NCBI RefSeq assembly: GCF_900115505.1
Contig: NZ_FOWQ01000001.1
Location: 124,001 to 188,000, forward strand
Direction: 5' to 3'
Length of the DNA stretch: 64,000 nucleotides
Source: Geodermatophilus dictyosporus
Lineage (GTDB): Bacteria; Actinomycetota; Actinomycetes; Mycobacteriales; Geodermatophilaceae
The position numbers and the translations under genes were made by a program. The notes under the pieces were generated by a model. That model saw nothing but the letters and a program-made list of their open reading frames with translations, was not told the DNA's origin and did not search any database. The stretch's first letter is position 1. Every line of letters begins with the position of its first letter. Shown here piece by piece: positions 57,947 through 64,000 of this stretch.

Positions 57947-59716
57947 GTGCCCGCCGTGGCGATGGGGAGCCGGCGCGGACGGCGCCGCGGGCCGGTCGTG
58001 CCGCGGGCCGAGGGGTCGGCGACGGTGTTCGTCGTCCTCCGGCGGATGCGCGCCCCGCTGATCACCCTGATCGTCATCTTCGCCGTCAGCGTGCTGGGGC
58101 TCTCGCTGATCCCGGGGGAGTCGACCGAGGGCGGGGCGACCCGGCTGAGCGTGTTCGACGCCTTCTACGTCATGAGCTACACGGCGACGACGATCGGCTT
58201 CGGCGAGATCCCGACGGCGTTCTCCTACGCCCAGCGGATGTGGGTGACCGGCACCATCTACCTCACCGTCATCGGCTGGGCCTACGCGATCGGGGCGCTG
58301 CTCGCCCTCGTGCAGGACCGCGCCTTCCGGCAGGCGCTGGCGCTGCGGCACGTCTCGCGCAAGGTGACGGGGCTGCGCGAGCCGTTCCTGCTCATCGCCG
58401 GCTACGGGCAGACGGGGGAGACGCTCGGGCGGGCCTTCGACACCCTGGGGCGGCGCTTCACCGTCGTCGACGTCGCCGAGGCCCGCATCGACGCCCTCGA
58501 GCTCAACACCCACCACGCCGACGTCCCGGGGGTCCTGGGGGACGCGCGCGACCCGCACGTGCTCGGCGTCGCCGGCCTCGGGCACCCGTACTGCGAGGGC
58601 GTGGTGGCCCTGACCAACGACGACGAGGTCAACCTCGCGGTGACGATGGCGGCCGCGCTGCTGCGCCCCGAGCTCCCGGTGGTCACCCGCACGACGTCGG
58701 CGGCCGTGGCCGAGCGGATGGCGTCCTTCGGCCACCCGGAGGTGGTCAACCCCTTCGACCGCTTCGGCGACCACCTGCGGCTGGCGCTGCGCGCCCCGGC
58801 GTCCTACCAGCTGACCACCTGGCTCGAGAGCGGCCCCGGCGCCGCGCTGCCGCCGCGGGCCTCCGCGCCCGCCCCCGGCCGGTGGGCGGTGTTCGGCTAC
58901 GGCCGCTTCGGCCGGCAGTTCGCCGCCGACCTGCGCGCCGAGGGCCTGGAGGTGACCACCGTCGACCCGAGCCCGGGCGAGGTCGACGTCGTCGGCGACG
59001 CCGCGGAGCCGGAGGTGGTGCGGCGCGCCGAGCTGGAGACGGCGGTGGGCCTGGTCGCGGCCACCGACAACGACACGACGAACCTGTCGCTGGTCGCCGA
59101 GGCGCGGCGGGTCAACGCGGACCTGTTCGTCGCCGCCCGCCAGAACCAGCCCACCAACGCCGCGCTGTTCGCCGCCATGGACCTCGACGCGCTGCTGGTG
59201 CCCACCGACGTGGTCGCCCGCGACACCTACGCCCGGCTGAGCACGCCGCTGCTGTGGCGCTTCCTGCGCGAGCTGCTGCACCAGCCCGAGGAGTGGTCGG
59301 CCGGCGTCGTCGACCGGTTGGTCGAGGCCTGCGGCACGCACCTGGAGCCGCTGTGGAAGCTGCGGTTCACCGAGGACGAGGCGCCGGCGGTGCAGGCCTG
59401 GCTGGCCGCCGGGCGGCTGCGGCTGGCGGACCTGCTGCGCAGCCCCGCCGACCGCGACCGCCCGCTGGCCGCGGTGCCCCTGCTGGTGCTGCGCGGCGAC
59501 GAGGCGCTGCTGGCCCCCGGCGGCGACCTCGTGCTCGCCCCCGGCGACCAGCTGCTGTGCGCCGGGCGGCCGGGCGTGCGCCGGGCCCTGGAGACGACGC
59601 TGCTGGTCGAGGGCCTCGTGGAGTACGTGGTGACCGGCCGCCGGGTGCCGACCAGCTGGCTCTGGCGCCGGCTCGGCGGGGCGGCGACCGCCCCGGAGCC
59701 GACCGGCGCCGGCTGA
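57947..59716 (+). CDS. Potassium channel with two RCK/TrkA-N domains
   Basis: About 589 residues. Two membrane helices (about 28-50 and 95-120) flank a pore helix with the K+ selectivity filter TATTIGFGEI. A first RCK domain follows (about 145-290; FLLIAGYGQTGETLGRAF with the NAD-binding GxGxxG), then a second one (about 320-460; WAVFGYGRFGRQFAADLRAE) and C-terminal regulatory segments (about 500-575). Ligand-gated channels of this type respond to NAD(H), Ca2+ or nucleotides. It follows DUF6394 directly (1-nt gap), so the pair is one unit. GTG at 57947; a start at 57956 is possible. Confidence 0.9.
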   Translation: MPAVAMGSRRGRRRGPVVPRAEGSATVFVVLRRMRAPLITLIVIFAVSVLGLSLIPGESTEGGATRLSVFDAFYVMSYTATTIGFGEIPTAFSYAQRMWVTGTIYLTVIGWAYAIGALLALVQDRAFRQALALRHVSRKVTGLREPFLLIAGYGQTGETLGRAFDTLGRRFTVVDVAEARIDALELNTHHADVPGVLGDARDPHVLGVAGLGHPYCEGVVALTNDDEVNLAVTMAAALLRPELPVVTRTTSAAVAERMASFGHPEVVNPFDRFGDHLRLALRAPASYQLTTWLESGPGAALPPRASAPAPGRWAVFGYGRFGRQFAADLRAEGLEVTTVDPSPGEVDVVGDAAEPEVVRRAELETAVGLVAATDNDTTNLSLVAEARRVNADLFVAARQNQPTNAALFAAMDLDALLVPTDVVARDTYARLSTPLLWRFLRELLHQPEEWSAGVVDRLVEACGTHLEPLWKLRFTEDEAPAVQAWLAAGRLRLADLLRSPADRDRPLAAVPLLVLRGDEALLAPGGDLVLAPGDQLLCAGRPGVRRALETTLLVEGLVEYVVTGRRVPTSWLWRRLGGAATAPEPTGAG

Positions 59717-59795
59717 GCGGCGGCCCGACGGCGTGGACCGCGGCAGCCGGGGTACTGGGCACGGTCGGACGGGGCGGACGGGACGGGGGACGCGC

Positions 59796-60965
59796 GTGGC
59801 CGGTCGGGAGGACGTGGTGCGGGCGCCTTCGCTGCGCACCGACGGCGGCCGCTCCGCCTCGCGGCTGGAGCTGTTCTTCGACCTGGCGTTCGTGCTGGTC
59901 GTCGCGGAGCTGGCCATCGCGCTCCGCGAGGACGTGACCTGGCACGGGTTCGGGGTCTTCGCCGGCCTGTTCGCCACGGTCTGGTGGTCGTGGGTCAGCT
60001 CGACGCTCTACGCCAACCGGTTCGACCACGACGACGTCGTGTACCGGCTCTACAAGCTCGGCAGCATGGCCGCCGTCGTCGGCCTCGCCGCGGCGGCGTC
60101 CGAGGCGACGGGCAAGCGGTTCACCGTCTTCGTCGTCTGCCACCTGCTGCTGCGGCTGATGCTGGTCCTGCAGTACCAGCGGGCCCACCGGCACGTGCCC
60201 GAGGCCCGCCCCATCACCCGCCTCTACCTGGCCGGCGCGGTGGCGGGGGCGGCGCTGTGGGCGGTGTCGCTGGCCGTGCCCCGGCCGGCCGGGTTCGCCC
60301 TGTGGGCCGCCGCGGTGCTGGTCGAGGCGCTCGTGCCGCTGCTGGCCACGCGGTCGCGGGCCGACGTCCCGCTGCACGTCGAGCACCTGCCCGAGCGGTT
60401 CGCGCTGTTCGTCATCCTCGTGCTCGGCGAGCCGGTGGCCGCCGTGGCGCACGGGCTCTACGACGCCGACTGGTCGGGCGAGGCGCTGCCGGTGGCGGTG
60501 CTGGCGTTCGTCCTCGCGGCGGCCCTGTGGTGGAGCTACTTCGACCTGGCCGGTGCGCGCGCCAAGCGGCTGCTCGACGAGACCGGGCAGTCCAACGGCG
60601 CGCACTCCCACGACGTCTACGTGTTCGGGCACCTCCCGCTGACCCTCGCCCTGGCGACCGTGGGCGCCGGGGTGGAGCTCGCCGTCGTGGAGGCCGGGGA
60701 CGTGCCCGCGGGGACCCGGCTGCTGGTGGCCGGCGGGGTCGCGGCCTACCTGGCCTCGGCGAGCATCACCGCGTCGGCGATGACGGGGGAGGTGCGCCGC
60801 GGCTGGTGGTGGCCGCTGCTGGCCGCGGGCGTGGCGCTGCTCGACGCGCTGCTCGACGTGCCCGCCGTCGCGGTCATCGGGGCGCTGGCCGCGCTGGTGT
60901 GCGCCGTGGTGGTGGCCGGCCTGGTGCAGCGCTCCTCCGGGCGGCTGGCCACCGAGGAGGTCTGA
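59796..60965 (+). CDS. ltrA: Low temperature requirement protein A (LtrA)
   Basis: About 389 residues with about ten membrane helices. RLELFFDLAFVLVVAELAIA at the start, WWSWVSSTLYANRFDHDDVV, and EHLPERFALFVILVLGEPVA are the LtrA signatures; the family is also called low-temperature-viability protein and is of unknown biochemical role. The exact start is uncertain: GTGs at 59796, 59814 and 59817 are in frame, and GGAGG precedes the last. A GGGTAC box lies about 45 nt upstream. Confidence 0.87.
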   Translation: MAGREDVVRAPSLRTDGGRSASRLELFFDLAFVLVVAELAIALREDVTWHGFGVFAGLFATVWWSWVSSTLYANRFDHDDVVYRLYKLGSMAAVVGLAAAASEATGKRFTVFVVCHLLLRLMLVLQYQRAHRHVPEARPITRLYLAGAVAGAALWAVSLAVPRPAGFALWAAAVLVEALVPLLATRSRADVPLHVEHLPERFALFVILVLGEPVAAVAHGLYDADWSGEALPVAVLAFVLAAALWWSYFDLAGARAKRLLDETGQSNGAHSHDVYVFGHLPLTLALATVGAGVELAVVEAGDVPAGTRLLVAGGVAAYLASASITASAMTGEVRRGWWWPLLAAGVALLDALLDVPAVAVIGALAALVCAVVVAGLVQRSSGRLATEEV

Positions 60966-61071
60966 GCCGCCGGCCGCGGGACCGCGACGGGGACCTCCGG
61001 CCCTGCCGTGCGCGGCCGCCAGGAGGTGCACTGGTCCCGACCGGCCCCGCCGGCCGGCGAGGAGGTGCGCC

Positions 61072-61590
61072 GTGGGACCGACGTCGTCCGGGGGAGCCGT
61101 CGTCGTGGGCGTCGACGGCTCGGCGTGCGCCCGCGGGGCGCTGACCTGGGCCGCGCTCATGGCCGGACGGGCGGGGATGCCGCTGACGGTCGTGCGGGCC
61201 TGGAGCATCCCGACCGCGCCGCGGCCGGACTGCTGGGAGCCCGGCTACGTGCCGCCGCTCGCGGAGTACGGGCGGGCGGTGGAGCAGGCGATCGCCGACG
61301 ACCTCGCCGGGGCCGGGGTGCCGCCGGGAGTGCGCGTCGACTGCCGGGCCGAGCACCGCGCACCGGTCGAGGCGCTGCTGGCCGCCGCGGAGGGCGCCGA
61401 CCTGCTGGTCGTCGGCGCCCGGGGCCGCGGTCGGGCGGTCGGGCGGCTCCTGGGGTCGGTGAGCTCCTCGCTGCTCAAGGCGGCGCCGTGCCCGGTGACC
61501 GTCGTCCGGTCGGGGACCGCGCCGCAGCCGGAGGAGCGGCCGGACCGCGTCGAGGTGCCCGGGCCGGGCCCGGGCCGTCGGGAGGGATGA
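61072..61590 (+). CDS. Universal stress protein
   Basis: 172 residues of the UspA fold. VVVGVDGSACARGALTWAAL is strand 1 with the ATP Asp, and LLVVGARGRGRAVGRLLGSV with SSSLLKAAPCPVTVVR is the G-x2-G-x9-G-(S/T) ATP-binding signature. It thus probably binds ATP. A charged tail follows. The GTG start follows GAGGAGG. Its stop overlaps the next small gene (ATGA), with which it is co-translated. Confidence 0.9.
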   Translation: MGPTSSGGAVVVGVDGSACARGALTWAALMAGRAGMPLTVVRAWSIPTAPRPDCWEPGYVPPLAEYGRAVEQAIADDLAGAGVPPGVRVDCRAEHRAPVEALLAAAEGADLLVVGARGRGRAVGRLLGSVSSSLLKAAPCPVTVVRSGTAPQPEERPDRVEVPGPGPGRREG

Positions 61591-61961
61591 CCATGGACCC
61601 GTCGCAGACCCGCCGGGCGTGGGAGATGACGGAGGGCGAGAAGCTGGTGGCGCAGTGGGAGGCGCAGCACGACGTGGCCGCCCGCGGCTCGCGCTGCGAC
61701 CCGCTGGGCGTGCAGCACCAGCTCAGCCGCGCCCGCGTGGCCGAGCGGGCGCACGCCCACCCGCACGGCGCGACCGCGTCCCGCGCCGCGTCGGTCCCCG
61801 CTCCGTCCCCGGCGCCCGCGCCGCCGGAGCCGCCGCCGGCCGACCCGCCGGCCGACCTGACGGCCGACCTGACGGCGGTGGCCGGCCGGCCGCCGGTCCC
61901 GCCCGCGCGGGCCCGCCGGCACCCGTGGCTGCACCGCCTGCCGGGCTGGCGCCGGTCCTGA
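61587..61961 (+). CDS. Pro/Ala-rich hypothetical protein coupled to the universal stress protein
   Basis: 124 residues. The first 60 (PSQTRRAWEMTEGEKLVAQW, then EAQHDVAARGSRCDPLGVQH) are charged and helical; the middle (about 75-105) is a Pro/Ala-rich disordered stretch, and the last 20 are basic with three Trp/Pro pairs (RHPWLHRLPGWRRS). I do not recognise the family. The ATG overlaps the USP stop and is preceded by GGGAGGG, which argues that it is real. The basic, Trp-rich tail may bind membrane or nucleic acid; this is a guess. Confidence 0.6.
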   Translation: MTMDPSQTRRAWEMTEGEKLVAQWEAQHDVAARGSRCDPLGVQHQLSRARVAERAHAHPHGATASRAASVPAPSPAPAPPEPPPADPPADLTADLTAVAGRPPVPPARARRHPWLHRLPGWRRS

Positions 61962-61989
61962 CCGCACCCCGGCGGCGCACCGGCCGGCC

Positions 61990-63147
61990 TCACCGGCCGC
62001 GCCGGGTCACCGCGCGGCCGCCCACCCGCAGCACGGTGCGCAGCAGGTGGGCCCGCTGGGCCGCGGGGAGGGCGGCGAACGTCCGCGCCATGGCGGCGGC
62101 GACGGCGGCGGGGGAGGACCCGACGTCAAGGTAGGCCGCCCACGCGCGTTCGGGCAGCGTGAAGAACGCGGCGAAGAAGGCGTCGGTGGCCGCGGTGTCC
62201 AGCGGCAGCAGCACCTCCAGGCCCAGGCCCAGCAGCCCCGCCGTCGTCCGGCGGCGGGCCGCGCGCACCACCGGCCGGGGGTCGCGGCCGGTGGCCAGCG
62301 CTGCCGCCACCCGCGGGCCCAGCCGCAGCGAGGAGGCGACGCTGTAGCCGGTGGCCGGGTGCACCAGCCCGGCCGCCGCGCCCAGCACGGTGCCGCGGCG
62401 GCGCGGGGCGTCGAGCGGGATGGCCACCCGCTCGGCCTCCCCGGCCGGGCGCAGGCCGCGGGCGGCGAGCAGCGCGCCGAGGCGGGCGCGCAGGTCGTCC
62501 AGCGGCACCGGCGGGCGGGCGGCGAGCGACGTCGCCTCCAGCAGGACCGTGCCGTCGTCCAGGGGCAGGCCGTAGAGGAAGGCCGGCGGTGCGGCGGGGT
62601 CGGCGAGCGCGGCCCAGTCCATGAGCAGTGCCCCGCCGGGCGGCACCAGGTCCCCGACCGGGCCGGCCACCACCTCGCCCCACGCCCGCTGCTGCGCCGT
62701 GCCCGGGCCGCCGCCGCGGGCGTCGAGCACCACCCCGGCCGCCCGCTCGCCCCCGCCGGCCAGGACGGCGACCTCGCGGCCGCCCTCGGCGCGCACGCCG
62801 GTCACCCGACCGGTCACCACCTCGCCGCCACCCGCCCGGAACCGCTCGAGCAGCGCGGCGTGCAGCACGCCGTTGCGCAGCCGGGCGTAGTCCCGGCCCA
62901 GCCGCCGCTCGCCGCCGGCGGCGGTGCGGACGACGGTCGGCGCGTACGCCGCGGCCACCGCGGCCGGGTCCAGGCCGAGCGCCGGGGCGGCCGCCGCCAG
63001 CTGGTCGGCCCACAGGCAGTAGGTGGCCGGCCACACCCGCAGCGACGGCGCGACCAGCGCGGTGCGCAGCCCGGCCGCCGCGCACGCCGCCGCGGCGGAG
63101 AGCCCCGCCGGCCCGGCCCCCGCGACGACGACATCGAGGGCGGGCAC
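61990..63147 (-). CDS. Lycopene cyclase family protein (CrtY/CrtL-like)
   Basis: 385 residues. LDVVVAGAGPAGLSAAAACA is the FAD/NAD motif, VWPATYCLWADQL and FLYGLPLDDGTVLLEATSLA are typical of lycopene beta-cyclases, and LDAPRRRGTVLGAAAGLVHP with ATGYSVASSLRLGPRVAAAL is the second cofactor-binding motif. It should cyclise the ends of lycopene to make beta-carotene-type rings. No other carotenoid genes lie in the window. The start is uncertain; the GTG at 63147 follows the previous gene's terminator. Confidence 0.85.
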   Translation of the reverse strand: MPALDVVVAGAGPAGLSAAAACAAAGLRTALVAPSLRVWPATYCLWADQLAAAAPALGLDPAAVAAAYAPTVVRTAAGGERRLGRDYARLRNGVLHAALLERFRAGGGEVVTGRVTGVRAEGGREVAVLAGGGERAAGVVLDARGGGPGTAQQRAWGEVVAGPVGDLVPPGGALLMDWAALADPAAPPAFLYGLPLDDGTVLLEATSLAARPPVPLDDLRARLGALLAARGLRPAGEAERVAIPLDAPRRRGTVLGAAAGLVHPATGYSVASSLRLGPRVAAALATGRDPRPVVRAARRRTTAGLLGLGLEVLLPLDTAATDAFFAAFFTLPERAWAAYLDVGSSPAAVAAAMARTFAALPAAQRAHLLRTVLRVGGRAVTRRGR

Positions 63148-63201
63148 CGCGGCAGCCGACCACACCGGCCCGGGAGCCGCAGCACCGGCCCCCGGACGCG
63201 A

Positions 63202-63239
63202 CGGTGCCCGCCGCCCCCCGGAGGGGACGACGGGCACCG
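63202..63239 (-). terminator. Terminator of the dicarboxylate symporter gene
   Basis: CGGTGCCCG (63202-63210) pairs with CGGGCACCG (63231-63239), with further C/G pairing inside, starting 13 nt after the symporter stop. It separates that gene from the lycopene cyclase gene on the same strand. Confidence 0.65.
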
Positions 63240-63251
63240 GGGTGGAGCGGG

Positions 63252-64000
63252 TCAGCGGGTGGAGCCCGCCGCCGCCTCGCGCAGCGCGTCGCCGGCGTCG
63301 CGCTCGCCGGGACCGGCGTTGGTCGCGTCGGCCGGGAGCCCGGCGTCGGACGGGCCGCCGTGGTCGTCGTCGATCATGGTCGCCTCGTCGAACGGGGACT
63401 CGCCGGACAGCGCGGCCGAGAGCTGTCCGCGGTCGAGCTCCTTGGTCCAGGTGGCGATCAGGACGGTGGCGATCGCGTTGCCGGCGAAGTTGGTCACCGC
63501 GCGCGCCTCGGACATGAACCGGTCGATGCCGACGATCAGGCCGACGCCGTCGAGCAGGTCCGGACGGTGCGCCGACAGCCCGCCGGCCAGCGTGGCCAGG
63601 CCCGCACCGGTGACGCCGGCGGCGCCCTTCGACGCGATGATCATGAAGACCAGCAGGCCGATCTGCTCGCCGACCGTCAGCGGGTCGCCCAGCGCCTCGG
63701 CGATGAACAGCGAGGCCATCGTCAGGTAGATGGCGGTGCCGTCGAGGTTGAACGAGTAGCCGGTCGGGACGACGATGCCCGCGACCGGCGCGCTGACCCC
63801 GGCGTGCTCCATCTTGGCGATCAGGCGGGGCAGGGCGGTCTCCGACGACGAGGTGGAGACGATCAGCAGGAACTCCCGGCCCAGGTACTTCAGCAGCGAG
63901 AAGACGTTGATCTTGGCGACCAGCCGCAGGATCAGGCCGAGGATGACGAACACGAACACCGCGCAGGTCGCGTAGAAGCCCAGCATGATGATCGCCAGGC
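63252..64000 (-). CDS. Dicarboxylate/amino acid:cation symporter, DctA-like (partial)
   Basis: Only the C-terminal 248 or so residues are in the window; the 5' part lies beyond the right edge. The visible part contains FLLIVSTSSSETALPRLIAK with the serine-rich re-entrant hairpin, PVAGIVVPTGYSFNLDGTAI, GAAGVTGAGLATLAGGLSAH and VGLIVGIDRFMSEARAVTNF, all typical of the C4-dicarboxylate branch (DctA) of the DAACS family. It imports succinate, fumarate or malate with Na+ or H+. The acidic tail (about the last 50 residues) is disordered. A terminator follows. Confidence 0.9.
   Translation of the reverse strand, partial: LAIIMLGFYATCAVFVFVILGLILRLVAKINVFSLLKYLGREFLLIVSTSSSETALPRLIAKMEHAGVSAPVAGIVVPTGYSFNLDGTAIYLTMASLFIAEALGDPLTVGEQIGLLVFMIIASKGAAGVTGAGLATLAGGLSAHRPDLLDGVGLIVGIDRFMSEARAVTNFAGNAIATVLIATWTKELDRGQLSAALSGESPFDEATMIDDDHGGPSDAGLPADATNAGPGERDAGDALREAAAGSTR

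Noticed and set aside
1-64000. Insertion sequences, prophage, tRNA and rRNA genes
   Set aside because: No transposase, integrase, tRNA-like cloverleaf or rRNA sequence is recognisable on either strand.

Overview
The window comes from the chromosome of a very GC-rich actinobacterium. GTG starts are common, third codon positions are almost all G or C, and 4-nt GTGA/ATGA gene overlaps are frequent. The gene content (F420/LLM oxidoreductases, GAF-ANTAR regulators, SpoIIE-type phosphatases, an MftD homologue, IcmF, a lycopene cyclase) best fits the Geodermatophilaceae or a close relative; that family-level placement is inference from content, not from a marker gene. I find no rRNA, tRNA, CRISPR array, insertion sequence or prophage. 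The DNA is densely packed, and only one stretch longer than 300 bases lacks a gene (57198-57546).

Layout. 1-4.7 kb: a chromate module (split ChrB plus ChrA) behind a palindrome, then a succinate-semialdehyde-type dehydrogenase and a small membrane protein with a stress-type promoter. 4.7-7.6 kb: a minus-strand signalling operon (GAF-ANTAR, MEDS-STAS, MEDS-ATPase, ATPase-like), with mscL divergent. 8-13 kb: lipase, Na+/H+ antiporter, LLM oxidoreductase and an orphan mftD. 13-19.6 kb: an HxlR regulator and a CoA-thioester block (dienelactone hydrolase, CaiB/racemase, crotonase, thiolase, TesB thioesterase), then YceI. 19.6-30 kb: small regulator-enzyme pairs (AraC/RibD-like, TetR/RidA, MFS, beta-hydroxyacid dehydrogenase, second GAF-ANTAR, AraC, mycothiol/DinB-type, hydrolase, methyltransferase). 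30-37.6 kb: NUDIX, Spo0M-like protein and PAS-GAF-PP2C phosphatase, divergent from icmF and a BtuF-like protein. 37.6-52 kb: acetyltransferase, glyoxalase, reductases, aminotransferase, lipid kinase, LLM enzyme, a second PP2C phosphatase, esterase, AhpD-like enzyme, TPR-GGDEF protein and DUF2795. 51-54 kb: a GAF-type activator divergent from an NTF2-FMO monooxygenase. 54-57.2 kb: a CHAT caspase-like protease with an external YVTN propeller, translationally coupled to a trypsin-co-occurring-domain protein. 57.5-64 kb: DUF6394 plus an RCK potassium channel, LtrA, universal stress protein, lycopene cyclase and a dicarboxylate symporter cut by the window edge.

Common threads. The icmF and 14-19 kb blocks point to branched-chain and alpha-methyl acyl-CoA metabolism. 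The two PP2C phosphatases, the Spo0M-like protein, the MEDS operon and the sigma-B/F-like promoters point to general-stress partner switching. The most unusual unit is the two-gene CHAT/Trypco1 module, which looks like a membrane-spanning receptor-protease of the bacterial conflict or cell-death type. A second genome-scale signal is that about a dozen genes carry a -10 box only 6-7 nt before the start codon, implying leaderless mRNAs.
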